From Euryarchaeota archaeon UBA88 (GTDB lineage: Archaea; Thermoplasmatota; Poseidoniia; Poseidoniales; Poseidoniaceae): a stretch of DNA of 23,813 bases. Below are positions 15,545-23,177 of this stretch, piece after piece. The translations under genes and the position numbers were made by a program. Positions within the stretch are counted from its first letter, which is position 1. Every line of letters starts with the position of its first letter. The DNA is taken from NCBI GenBank assembly GCA_002499545.1, contig DAME01000036.1, positions 1-23,813 of the forward strand. The letters run 5' to 3'. The notes below the pieces were generated by a model. The model was not told where the DNA came from. It worked only from the letters and a program-made list of their open reading frames with translations, and made no database searches.

Positions 15545-16381
15545 TCATTCACCTGCTGGTTTGTTGTTGAATTCGGTTAAATCAACGATACGCTGGCGGA
15601 GCGGATGCGGTGCAGGAACTCCTGCATTGATGAAGGTATGAAGGCAATCTGAGAGCTGAAGCATGGCTGTTTCATAATCCTCTTCGATTTCTGCAATGTC
15701 AGCCAAACCCCAACGAGCGACTAATTGGCTACCAAGGTCTTCCAGTTCAGCCGCTAATTCCAGTGACTTTTGATAGAGGTCCTTTGCAGCGGCAAAGTTA
15801 CCGATTGTGGCTTGCGTGTGAGCAAGGTCTCCCATGGCTTCAATTTCTGCTTCTTCATCCTTCATCAGCAGGGCTAATTCAAGGCGTCGAGTTCCGTAAA
15901 CGAGCGCCGTATCATGGTCGTCTTTTCGCTTAGCACACGTTTCAAGCAAGGCCAAGCCGTACGATATGCCGTTTTGATCATCGATGCTCTCTCGTAATCG
16001 AAGGGAACGAGTGGCAAATGTTTGTGCATCATCGTAGTTTTCCATACTCAAGTGGAGCAGTGCGATGTGGTGAGATACGGCTGCAGCCAGCGCTTCTGCC
16101 TCATCAAGTGATTCCGATTTCACGCACAGTTCGGCAAACGCATCAATCGCTGCATTTTCGTGCTTTAATTGCTCAAATGTCGCCCATCCATGTTCGATAT
16201 CATCAGTAGCGATTTCTTTGGCATGGTCCAGTAAGCGTTGTGCAAGCTGATCGTCTTCGAGTTCAAGTGCCAGTGGACGTAATCGGAGTGCTAAGGGCGT
16301 GTTAATGCGATCCATCGCACCCCCAGCTGTCAGCATGTCGAGAATTTTGCGAGCTTGTTCAGCACTCACCTCTCCGTCCAT
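15545..16381 (-). CDS. Tetratricopeptide-repeat (TPR) protein
   Basis: This is a 278-residue, all-helical, acidic protein. TPR-like helix pairs are visible through the middle, for example SMENYDDAQTFATRSLRLRE, then GDLAHTQATIGNFAAAKDLY followed by QKSLELAAELED, and LADIAEIEEDYETAMLQLSD. There is no signal peptide or membrane segment, so it is probably cytoplasmic and acts through protein contacts. The N-terminal 25 residues (MDGEVSAEQARKILDMLTAG) are not a TPR. The ATG at 16381 is chosen over the in-frame GTG at 16396; neither has a good ribosome site. It precedes the monooxygenase gene by 62 nt in the same direction and could belong to that transcript, but the gap is also enough for a separate promoter. 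No specific partner can be named. Confidence 0.8.
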   Translation of the reverse strand: MDGEVSAEQARKILDMLTAGGAMDRINTPLALRLRPLALELEDDQLAQRLLDHAKEIATDDIEHGWATFEQLKHENAAIDAFAELCVKSESLDEAEALAAAVSHHIALLHLSMENYDDAQTFATRSLRLRESIDDQNGISYGLALLETCAKRKDDHDTALVYGTRRLELALLMKDEEAEIEAMGDLAHTQATIGNFAAAKDLYQKSLELAAELEDLGSQLVARWGLADIAEIEEDYETAMLQLSDCLHTFINAGVPAPHPLRQRIVDLTEFNNKPAGE

Positions 16382-16440
16382 GGCCCTTGGCAGCACTTCC
16401 GCGTGAAGAACCTATGTGTTGCCTTTGAAACAGAATCAAC

Positions 16441-16448
16441 ATTGATAA
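16441..16448 (+). promoter_or_regulatory. Weak TATA-like box for nuclease gene
   Basis: ATTGATAA is centred about 25 nt before the ATG at 16470, the spacing expected for a leaderless archaeal transcript. The match is weak. Confidence 0.25.
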
Positions 16449-16469
16449 CGGGAACAGCCTAGCCCTACC

Positions 16470-17462
16470 ATGGGTGATTACAACGGGTATTTGCAGGGTT
16501 TGAGTCTTGCCGCCATCCTCATCTTGGCACCCATTGCTCTACAATCGTTACTCACAGGCGACAGCGCAGACGTCGTCTATGTCTTGGTTGAAGAGGATAC
16601 ACCGCCACCGATTATCATCATCGTTAACGATTCCTCGAACGATGCTCGTGAAGAAGAATTGAATCGCTCTGAGGTGGCTCGTATCGCTACATTTAACATC
16701 AAAATTTTCGGTGAAACCAAGATGGGTAAGGCAGACGTTGTGGACGTTCTTGTCGACACAGTTCTGCGATATGATTTGGTCGCCGTTCAAGAAATCAAAG
16801 ACATAGACCAGACCGTTCCTTACGATTTTTTGGACGCGATTAATGTGAAATCCAACGGAACATGGTCGATGGTCCTCAGTCCTCGAAGTGGATTGCAAGA
16901 GGACGACCAATCATCGCAGGAACAGTATGCGTTTTACTACAACACCAGCGTGTTCCGCTCAATGGACAACGGGACATTGCACAATGATTCAGTTGACGAC
17001 TCGTTCCAGAGAGAGCCGTTCATCGCTCAATTCGAAATCATCGATGTCAATGGAACAGGGACCGGTTTTGACCTTAGCCTCATCACTGTTCATACCAAGC
17101 CTGCCGAAGCATTGAACGAGATCAATGCTCTTCCTGACGTCATTAATTCATACCTTGAGAACAACACCAATGAATCAGAGGTCGTCGTACTGGGTGACTT
17201 GAACGCTGCGTGTTCTTATGTCTCGTCAAACGAGCTTTCAAATTCTCCCCTCGCTGATTCCAAGTACACGTGGTTGATTGAAAACAACGTCGATACGACC
17301 GTAGCAGACGGATATTGCGCATACGATCGAATTATCACCAACGGTGACCTTGATGGACGCCTGGTAGGCACTTGGGGCGTAGACCGCTTGTACGACGATT
17401 CAGACATTTCTGACCATTTCCCGGTCTGGTTCGATGTTCAACGGACATCAGATGCTTCGTAA
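16470..17462 (+). CDS. Membrane-anchored DNase I-like endonuclease/exonuclease/phosphatase-family protein
   Basis: This is a 330-residue protein with one N-terminal hydrophobic segment (residues 10-28), which is either an uncleaved signal anchor or a signal peptide. A 40-residue Pro/acidic spacer precedes the catalytic domain. All the metal-dependent nuclease motifs are present: IATFNIKIFG (Asn76), LVAVQEIKD (Glu108), ITVHTKP (His208), VVLGDLNAAC (Asp243, Asn245), YDRIITN (Asp286) and SDHFPVWF (Asp315, His316). Two cysteines (248, 283) flank the active site and could form a disulfide. N-x-S/T sequons are frequent, as in exported archaeal proteins. The predicted role is hydrolysis of nucleic acid outside the cell, for nutrient phosphate or defence, but a phosphatase or lipid phosphodiesterase function is also possible in this superfamily. 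Its last 15 nt overlap the end of the convergent SDR gene. Confidence 0.87.
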   Translation: MGDYNGYLQGLSLAAILILAPIALQSLLTGDSADVVYVLVEEDTPPPIIIIVNDSSNDAREEELNRSEVARIATFNIKIFGETKMGKADVVDVLVDTVLRYDLVAVQEIKDIDQTVPYDFLDAINVKSNGTWSMVLSPRSGLQEDDQSSQEQYAFYYNTSVFRSMDNGTLHNDSVDDSFQREPFIAQFEIIDVNGTGTGFDLSLITVHTKPAEALNEINALPDVINSYLENNTNESEVVVLGDLNAACSYVSSNELSNSPLADSKYTWLIENNVDTTVADGYCAYDRIITNGDLDGRLVGTWGVDRLYDDSDISDHFPVWFDVQRTSDAS

Positions 17463-18263
17463 TCGTCCGCCGTCAACAGCCAAACTTACGCCTCGGATTC
17501 CTCCAGCCACGGGCAGCGAAAGATAAACTATCGCAGAGGCTGTTTCGAGTGGTTCAATGAGCCGTTCGATTGGGACTTGACTCATCCATCCTTGTTGAAT
17601 ATCTTCGATTGATTTACCCGTGCGTTGATTGATAGAATTCGCGAGGGAATTCAATCGGTCGGTGTTGGTGAATCCGGGCAAGATATTGTTGATTGTGATG
17701 CATGGGGCGAGCTCTCGAGACATACTTTTTGCCCAAGACGCCATCGCACCACGGAGGGTGTTGGAGAGACCGATATTAGGGATTGGTTCTTTCACAGAGG
17801 TGGAAATAATCTGGATGATGCGTCCGTATCCCTCCGATTCCATGCCGGGTGTAATTAACTGCGTCAAGCGGTGGGCTGCATGCAAATGTCGTTTGAAAGG
17901 GGCCTCAAAATCATCGACTTGGTTTTCGATGAGAGGGCCGCCTGGTGGCCCACCTGCATTGTTGATCAAAACGTGAATTGGTCCACGGCTTTCAATCAAG
18001 GATTCAATGCTGGCATCAAGGGATGCTGTGTCCTCAAGGTCAAGAGCCAGTGCTGAATGCTTTCCGTTTCCGAGCGTTTGCAATTCGTCGCATAGTGCGT
18101 TTAACGCCGCTTTATTACGAGCACACACGGTCACGTTTGCTCCAGCCTTGGCCAGCATTTTTGCTGTCGCTTCCCCAATTCCTTTACTGGCTCCACACAC
18201 CAATGCGTGTTTACCTTGCATCGCTGAATGTGCGAAAGGGAAGTCGTCGCCAAGGAGGTCCAT
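17448..18263 (-). CDS. Atypical short-chain dehydrogenase/reductase lacking the YxxxK pair
   Basis: This is a 271-residue Rossmann-fold SDR. The nucleotide-binding motif GASKGIGEA (24-32), the ARN after strand 2 that favours NADP(H), and the structural NNAGG (101-105) are intact, as is the catalytic Ser region (ISTSV, Ser154). Where the catalytic Tyr-x-x-x-Lys should be, the sequence reads SNTLR (Ser167, Arg171) in PIPNIGLSNTLRGAM. A group of bacterial SDRs with a similar LSN-LR string is familiar to me, so this is a subfamily trait and not a random loss. Catalysis must differ or be absent. The C-terminal PGFTNTDR and AVDGG segments are normal. The ATG at 18263 has no Shine-Dalgarno; Met15 (18221) is an alternative. 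It follows the alpha/beta hydrolase gene by 38 nt on the same strand, so the two may be co-transcribed. Confidence 0.85.
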   Translation of the reverse strand: MDLLGDDFPFAHSAMQGKHALVCGASKGIGEATAKMLAKAGANVTVCARNKAALNALCDELQTLGNGKHSALALDLEDTASLDASIESLIESRGPIHVLINNAGGPPGGPLIENQVDDFEAPFKRHLHAAHRLTQLITPGMESEGYGRIIQIISTSVKEPIPNIGLSNTLRGAMASWAKSMSRELAPCITINNILPGFTNTDRLNSLANSINQRTGKSIEDIQQGWMSQVPIERLIEPLETASAIVYLSLPVAGGIRGVSLAVDGGRLRSI

Positions 18264-18301
18264 GTTAACGGGCAGGCGTTACTCTTCAAAGGCTCTTCTG
18301 T

Positions 18302-19048
18302 TCACAGCCAATCGAGAATTGTATTGAGTTCAACCAGCCAATCATCGGATGCCGGGTCAATTAGAGTGTAGTGGTCTCCAGGCAACCACAACTTCTGCAC
18401 ATCGGTTCCTTTCGCCGACATGACCCTTGCATAGGTTTCAGATTGGGATTTTGGAACATCCTCGTCATCCTCTCCGTGCACCAGTAACACGGCCGAAGCA
18501 GGTGGGTGATCGATTGGACTGAGTTGACTCCACAGGCTCGGGTTCTCCTCTGGCGAGCAGCCAATCCACCGTCGTACAGCATCACCATCATCCGATAACT
18601 TGGAACGGTCCGCACCTACAAGGTCGGTGATTGGAGCCTGTGCAATGACCAACCACGGCTTTCGTTCTGCTTTAGCCGCTAACAGGAGAGCGAGTTGACC
18701 ACCGGCTGAGTGCCCCATTACCATCGAGCGAACAATATCAATTCCGGGAAGCAGGGCGAGTTGCCCCCACGCTCGAAGGACGTCGGAGAGTGTGTCCATC
18801 CACACACCTTCATCACCTTCACTCCATCCTTTGAATTCAATGTTCCAAGCAGCAACCCCCGCATCGGCAAGGTCTTGAGCGACCGGTTTCATCAATTCAC
18901 TTGTCCATTCCGACTTCCAGAAACCGCCGTGAATCAGCATCACGCAGGGAACTCCGTTGCTGTTTGCATATGGAGATTCATCATCAGGCATGTACAGGTC
19001 TGCATACTGCCATTCCTCAGCCCCCCACTGCATTCTATCAACGCCCAT
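18302..19048 (-). CDS. Alpha/beta hydrolase with HGGxW motif (kynurenine formamidase/esterase-like)
   Basis: This is a 248-residue alpha/beta hydrolase. The oxyanion-hole motif HGGFW (40-44) is the form typical of kynurenine formamidases and related esterases. The triad is readable: Ser114 in GHSAGGQ, Asp195 in HGEDDEDVP and His227 in PGDHYTL. The early segment QYADLYMPDD matches the D-x-Y-x-P opening of the family. It would hydrolyse a small ester or an N-formyl amide in the cytoplasm; sequence alone does not separate these. The frame is open upstream to 19282, but that part overlaps the divergent peroxidase gene and looks non-coding, so MGVDRMQWG at 19048 (or Met6 at 19033) is preferred. 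The gene precedes the SDR by 38 nt. Proximity to an aminomuconate-type pathway makes a link to tryptophan breakdown tempting but unproven. Confidence 0.85.
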   Translation of the reverse strand: MGVDRMQWGAEEWQYADLYMPDDESPYANSNGVPCVMLIHGGFWKSEWTSELMKPVAQDLADAGVAAWNIEFKGWSEGDEGVWMDTLSDVLRAWGQLALLPGIDIVRSMVMGHSAGGQLALLLAAKAERKPWLVIAQAPITDLVGADRSKLSDDGDAVRRWIGCSPEENPSLWSQLSPIDHPPASAVLLVHGEDDEDVPKSQSETYARVMSAKGTDVQKLWLPGDHYTLIDPASDDWLVELNTILDWL

Positions 19049-19135
19049 GGAACAGAACTGAAGAGTTCTGTCTATCACCCTTGCGATGCACTTTGTGGTA
19101 CAAGAGTTCAAATCATAGAAGCCGGACATGCAAAT

Positions 19136-19591
19136 ATGAATCATCCGCTTGACATTGAAATTTTGAAGATGGGCGGTGAGAAAACGACTCTGCGCGAGCT
19201 TGGCGATGAGGGGGCCACTCATTGGATAGTGGTGAACGTCGCAAGTGCGTGCGGTTTTACCAAACAATACCAGCAACTCCAAGAGGCATCTCTACGTACA
19301 GATGTGTGTGTTGTAGGATTCCCCTGCAATCAATTCGGGGGTCAGGAGCCAGGTACGCACGAGGATATCTGCAACTTCACTGAATCCACTTACGGTGTTA
19401 CCTTCCCTCTCATGGCCAAAATAGAGGTCAAAGGTGAAGGGCAACACCCCTTGTTCGGTGAATTGTGTCAATCGACCGATTCAGGCGGCCACACAGGTGA
19501 TATTCGCTGGAACTTCGAAAAGTTCCTCGTTTCGCTTGATGGTACGGTCACGCGTTATTCTTCTAGCGCACTGCCCAACGACATGATCTAG
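19136..19591 (+). CDS. Glutathione peroxidase family (thiol peroxidase)
   Basis: This is a 151-residue GPX-family protein, normal length for bacterial members. It reduces hydroperoxides, usually with thioredoxin as donor in non-animal forms. Motifs in order: NVASACGFTKQY with peroxidatic Cys39, GFPCNQFGGQEPGT (catalytic Gln70), and RWNFEKFLV (Trp125, Asn126). The usual resolving Cys position (F-C-x-x-x-Y) reads F-T here, but Cys79 lies three residues earlier and could substitute. There is no signal peptide, so it acts in the cytoplasm. The start is the ATG at 19136 (MNHPLDIEIL). The frame runs upstream to 18710, but that region is the opposite strand of the hydrolase gene. Its stop codon directly abuts the stop of the convergent GST gene with no intervening base. 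Confidence 0.92.
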   Translation: MNHPLDIEILKMGGEKTTLRELGDEGATHWIVVNVASACGFTKQYQQLQEASLRTDVCVVGFPCNQFGGQEPGTHEDICNFTESTYGVTFPLMAKIEVKGEGQHPLFGELCQSTDSGGHTGDIRWNFEKFLVSLDGTVTRYSSSALPNDMI

Positions 19592-20257
19592 TTAAAACCG
19601 GTCAAATGCACCGGGTTTGAACACCCATCGCAACCCTTCCGCTTCACGATAGTAGGCTTTGATGCGTTCATCATTTGCCATCCAGTCATGGAATTGCATC
19701 AAGACTGGATAGTTCGAACTCATGTCGGGAGTGATTCCATCGAACTGTCCTGAAAACAACATGAATGTGTCGATGAACGCTTTGACATCAGCGATGGTCA
19801 TGTCATCGGTATTCGCCAACCATCCTGTCGACGATTCAGAATAGATTCTTGAAATAGTTTTGAGAGCTTTATCCATGCTTCCGCCTTCCACAAACATTTG
19901 CTCACGAGCAGCAACTTTCTCCTCTAAGTCGTCGATTCGGAATGTAGGAGTAAAGTATTCTCGCCATCCGTTGATAACTTCAACCAGTTCGTCAACTTTG
20001 GCACGAACATGCAGGTCCTTTGGCTCCAACCCGGCAAGCGCTCCAGTGTAGCGAAGCAACGCATTTGATTCGGCCAAGGTTCCGTTTGGAGTTTTGATCA
20101 CCGGGAGATAACCGTGTGGTAATTCCTCAGCGTTGCGAAGAGCGACATATCCGTCCCAATCCACTACAGTATTTTTCCATTCAACTCCGGAGAGGTCGAG
20201 AAAAAATCTGGAAACTTCAGCGAAACCGGGAGATTCAAAGTAAATCAGTTCATGCAT
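19592..20257 (-). CDS. Glutathione S-transferase-like protein (sigma/alpha-class-like)
   Basis: This is a 221-residue two-domain GST-like protein. The N-terminal thioredoxin fold has LIYFESPGFAEVSRFFLD, which parallels the eukaryotic sigma/alpha-class opening (L-YF---GRAE--R), with Tyr6 in the place of the catalytic Tyr. It also carries YLPVIKTPNGTLAESNALLRY, which holds the cis-Pro and the glutathione gamma-glutamyl-binding Glu63-Ser64. The all-helical C-terminal domain contains MTIADVKAFIDTFML, corresponding to the N-capping box region. Archaea generally do not make glutathione, so the natural thiol is unclear; the gene was probably acquired. The ATG at 20257 has GAGG 7 nt upstream. It lies 50 nt after aspS on the same strand and may be expressed with it. 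It ends back-to-back with the peroxidase gene. Confidence 0.87.
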   Translation of the reverse strand: MHELIYFESPGFAEVSRFFLDLSGVEWKNTVVDWDGYVALRNAEELPHGYLPVIKTPNGTLAESNALLRYTGALAGLEPKDLHVRAKVDELVEVINGWREYFTPTFRIDDLEEKVAAREQMFVEGGSMDKALKTISRIYSESSTGWLANTDDMTIADVKAFIDTFMLFSGQFDGITPDMSSNYPVLMQFHDWMANDERIKAYYREAEGLRWVFKPGAFDRF

Positions 20258-20307
20258 ATTTCTTCCTCACGGGTGGAGCATTTGAACTCTTTCAATCGTT
20301 CAACTGC

Positions 20308-21714
20308 TCAAGGACTGACTCGACGTCGGTCTCGTGGGAAGAGAACCGTTTCACGGACGTTTTTAGAACCCGTTAGTTTCATCAAAATACGTTCGACACC
20401 CAGCCCCCATCCAGCATGGGGAGGTACGCCATGACGGAATCCTGCAACGTAAAACTCGAATTCTTCGGGGTCTAAATCCATGTCTTTGAGATTTTCAATA
20501 AGCACGTCCATTCGGTGTTCACGCTGACCACCGGACGTCAGTTCGTCACGACCGAAGTTCAAATCAAAACCACGACTGAGTTGACGTCCAGTGCTGCCCA
20601 TTTCGCCTTCGACTTGGTGAATGTAAAACGGCTTGAGGTCCATTGGCCAGCGTGGAAGGAAGTAGAATTGGGGTAAATCTTCCGCTAACAAATCAGAGTT
20701 TTCGGCATCAATATCATCACCCCATTCGATTGTTCCACCCTTGCGCTGAATTGTTTCAATAGCGTCACAGTACGACAACCTCGGAAATGGAAGTTCCGGG
20801 ACGATGACTTCGATTGGCTCTTCGTCTTGGGTGGTTCGGAATTCGTTGATGGTCGCAATGTGCTTTTGACATTCATGGTCATCAGCAATGGATTGCCACA
20901 TGTGGTGGATCATACGTTCCAGAACGCCCATGACGTCGTCGTCGTTGGCCCATGAACATTCGATATCGAACGAAATGAATTCGTTAAGATGGCGGTAAGT
21001 ATCGTGCTTTTCGGCACGGAAAGCCGGCCCGACCTCAAATACGCGTTCCAGTCCACCTGACATACACAACTGCTTGTAGAGTTGTGGAGACTGATTCAAG
21101 AAAGCAGGGGTGTCAAAATACATCATCGGAAACAAATCTGTCCCGCCTTCTGTCGCTGTTGCAACAATTTTCGGTGTGTGCGTTTCAAAGAATCCTTCTG
21201 CGATGAGTGCTTCTCGGCCATACTGAAGGACCTTTCCCCGAAGATGGAACATGGCATTGACGTGAGAACGGCGGAGGTCAAGGAATCGGTTGTCAAGTCG
21301 GGTGTCAAGTGCGACATGAACGGTATCTGTTACGCCCAGAGGCAGCGGAGCCTCTGCTCGTGCGATGACGTTGACCGACGAGGCAACGACTTCGTATGCG
21401 GGTGGTGGGGTTGGCTCACCCTCTTTGGTCTTAGGTGGACGCTTTTCAGACACAGTTCCAGTAAATTGAAGAGTTGATTCACGGGTCATTCTTTGAACCA
21501 TGTCCAACGCTTCTTCTCCGACATTGTCCTGCTTGAGGAATACTTGAGTCGTTCCAGTTCCGTCACGGAGGTCCACGAAACAGATTGCACCTTTGCCTCT
21601 GTTTGCTTCCATAAACCCTGAAACGGTGACTTCTTTTCCGACTAATTCCGACCCTGTGCTTTGAATTTCTCCCAATGTGTGGGTTCGGTATGCGGTTGGT
21701 ACCCATGTGCTCAT
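20308..21714 (-). CDS. aspS: Aspartyl-tRNA synthetase, archaeal/eukaryotic type
   Basis: AspRS charges tRNA-Asp with aspartate. This 468-residue class IIb enzyme has an N-terminal OB-fold anticodon-binding domain (about 10-118, with VSGFMEANRGKG and FVDLRDGTGTTQVFL) and then the catalytic domain: NRFLDLR, SPQLYKQLCMSGGLERVF, motif 2 around FRAEKHDTYRHLNEF, and motif 3 GLGVERILMKLTG followed by NVRETVLFPRD. It lacks the large GAD insertion of bacterial AspRS, and PQLYKQ/RHLNEF are archaeal-eukaryotic signatures. The enzyme may be non-discriminating, as in many archaea, which cannot be decided here. MSTWVP at 21714 is preferred; an in-frame ATG at 21741 would add MFLTPTPLS. The gene is divergent from metK, sharing a 150-nt promoter region, and is followed by the GST-like gene. 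Confidence 0.96.
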   Translation of the reverse strand: MSTWVPTAYRTHTLGEIQSTGSELVGKEVTVSGFMEANRGKGAICFVDLRDGTGTTQVFLKQDNVGEEALDMVQRMTRESTLQFTGTVSEKRPPKTKEGEPTPPPAYEVVASSVNVIARAEAPLPLGVTDTVHVALDTRLDNRFLDLRRSHVNAMFHLRGKVLQYGREALIAEGFFETHTPKIVATATEGGTDLFPMMYFDTPAFLNQSPQLYKQLCMSGGLERVFEVGPAFRAEKHDTYRHLNEFISFDIECSWANDDDVMGVLERMIHHMWQSIADDHECQKHIATINEFRTTQDEEPIEVIVPELPFPRLSYCDAIETIQRKGGTIEWGDDIDAENSDLLAEDLPQFYFLPRWPMDLKPFYIHQVEGEMGSTGRQLSRGFDLNFGRDELTSGGQREHRMDVLIENLKDMDLDPEEFEFYVAGFRHGVPPHAGWGLGVERILMKLTGSKNVRETVLFPRDRRRVSP

Positions 21715-21791
21715 AGACAGAGGGGTAGGTGTCAAGAACATCAACCATTCGTTCCAGCAAGCAGCGTAAACTGTATCGGAATGAATCCAAA

Positions 21792-21797
21792 TTTTAT
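21792..21797 (-). promoter_or_regulatory. TATA-like box upstream of aspS
   Basis: Minus-strand CATAAAATTT contains an ATAAAA core. A start about 26 nt downstream would give a 50-nt leader to the ATG at 21714, or about 27 nt to the ATG at 21741. The alternative is a nearer, weaker element. Confidence 0.3.
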
Positions 21798-21838
21798 GCC
21801 TTTAAGGAATAACAACTGCCCGTATTAAGCGTCTTATT

Positions 21839-21846
21839 CATATAGG
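21839..21846 (+). promoter_or_regulatory. TATA-like box for metK
   Basis: CATATAGG is centred about 24 nt before the ATG at 21866, with no Shine-Dalgarno between. This spacing fits a leaderless archaeal mRNA. Confidence 0.4.
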
Positions 21847-21865
21847 CGGGCATTGGCGAAGGGCC

Positions 21866-23104
21866 ATGAATGGCGGATTGTTCTCTTCTGAATCGGTGAC
21901 CAGTGGGCATCCTGACAAGTTGTGTGACACTATTTCTGACGCAATCGTTGATGCATGTCTCGCTGTGGACCCGAATGCACGGGTTGCAGTTGAAACGTGT
22001 GTCAAAGGTAAGGAAGATGTTGGACTGATCGTTCTGGCAGGTGAGGTTTCCCTGAACGGTCCGTCACCTGATTACGAATCAGTTGCTCGAGCAGCAGCTA
22101 CCAAGGTTGGATACACCTCGCACGCAATCGGTATGGATGCGACTTCTCCTGAACGGACCGACGTCCAGGTGCACATTACGACTCAATCGTCCTACATCGC
22201 CCAAGGTGTGAACAAAGATGTCCTGTTGCAGGGAGCAGGGGACCAAGGTCTGATGTTTGGATACGCTTGCACTGAAACTGAGGGTTTTTCAGGACTTGAA
22301 GGCAAGTATTTCCCACTTGCTGCTGCCCTTTCGCAACGCTTGACTCGACGCCTCACGGCCGTTCGAGAACAGGGGGTTTTGCCGTGGTCTCGGCCCGATG
22401 GAAAATCCCAGGTAACCGTAGAATACGACCAGAACGGAGAGGTCTCTCGAGTTCATACCGTCATCATTGCAATCCAGCACGATCACCATCTCAAAGACAA
22501 GTTTGGAGGTTCCGAAGAGGCCGAACTCGAACACGTACGAAATGAAATCCGAACGCACGTCGTTGAACACGCCATACCGTCAGAATTACTGGCTAACGGA
22601 TACACCTTAATCGTCAACGGAACGGGACGATTTGCTGACCCAGGTGGTCCATATGCAGACGCTGGTTTGACCGGCCGAAAAATCATCGTTGATACCTACG
22701 GTGGCATGGGCCGTCATGGCGGTGGCGCCTTTTCCGGAAAAGACCCGTCGAAGGTCGACCGCTCGGCTGCATATGCTGCCCGTTGGGCGGCGAAGCACGT
22801 TGTTGCAGCGGGCCTAGCAAAACGCTGTGAGATTCAACTCGCCTACGTGATAGGAATTGCAGAACCAGTCAGCGTCCGTGTCGAAACATTTGGCTCCTCG
22901 GAAATGTCTGAACCTGAGATCACCCATCGAGTCAAATCCGTCTTTGATTTCCGACCAGGTGCTATTGCTCGAGACCTCAACCTCAACAAACCAATCTATG
23001 CTGTCACGGCATCTGGTGGGCATTTCGGTCGTGAAACGGGGTCCGATGGTACCTTCCCTTGGGAACGTCTGGACGATGACCGTCTCGCCCAGTTGAAGGC
23101 TTGA
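21866..23104 (+). CDS. metK: S-adenosylmethionine synthetase, bacterial/eukaryotic type
   Basis: MetK makes S-adenosylmethionine from methionine and ATP, with release of phosphate and pyrophosphate. The 412-residue protein has every hallmark of the bacterial/eukaryotic family: SESVTSGHPDKLCD (His15, Asp17, Lys18), GAGDQGLMFGYA (123-134), TVIIAIQHDHH (family: SxQH), NGTGRFADPGGPYADAGLTG, the phosphate loop GGGAFSGKDPSKVDRSAAY, and IGIAEPVSVRVETFG. Archaea normally carry a distantly related, archaea-specific synthetase, so this copy points to transfer from bacteria. Length and domain order are normal, with three repeated alpha/beta domains expected. The ATG at 21866 is the only sensible start because the family begins about six residues before SES. 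No ribosome site is seen; a TATA-like box about 24 nt upstream suggests a leaderless transcript. Confidence 0.96.
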   Translation: MNGGLFSSESVTSGHPDKLCDTISDAIVDACLAVDPNARVAVETCVKGKEDVGLIVLAGEVSLNGPSPDYESVARAAATKVGYTSHAIGMDATSPERTDVQVHITTQSSYIAQGVNKDVLLQGAGDQGLMFGYACTETEGFSGLEGKYFPLAAALSQRLTRRLTAVREQGVLPWSRPDGKSQVTVEYDQNGEVSRVHTVIIAIQHDHHLKDKFGGSEEAELEHVRNEIRTHVVEHAIPSELLANGYTLIVNGTGRFADPGGPYADAGLTGRKIIVDTYGGMGRHGGGAFSGKDPSKVDRSAAYAARWAAKHVVAAGLAKRCEIQLAYVIGIAEPVSVRVETFGSSEMSEPEITHRVKSVFDFRPGAIARDLNLNKPIYAVTASGGHFGRETGSDGTFPWERLDDDRLAQLKA

Positions 23105-23121
23105 CAAAAGGGTTAGTTTTA

Positions 23122-23136
23122 CGGCCCGTAGGGCCG
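23122..23136 (+). other. Perfect short hairpin between metK and the next gene
   Basis: CGGCCC-GTA-GGGCCG is a perfect 6-bp GC-only stem with a 3-nt loop, 17 nt after the metK stop. The T-tract (TTTT) precedes it and does not follow it, so it is not a classical intrinsic terminator on this strand. It could be a 3'-end or 5'-leader RNA structure. Confidence 0.35.
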
Positions 23137-23177
23137 ATTCACTCAAGAGGTATGTACGGGTGGCTTGTCTTGTTCTT

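Noticed and set aside
18710..19135. Extended peroxidase reading frame starting MPHYHRANN
   Set aside because: It lies opposite the alpha/beta hydrolase gene, has no family similarity, and the peroxidase fold begins after 19136.
19049..19282. Extension of the alpha/beta hydrolase (MELLVLFGK...)
   Set aside because: It lies opposite the peroxidase coding region and is unlike any hydrolase N-terminus.
21818..21851. GCCCG/CGGGC inverted repeat upstream of metK
   Set aside because: The stem is only 5 bp with a 24-nt loop over the TATA region; it is expected by chance and too weak for a riboswitch. No SAM-riboswitch core is visible.
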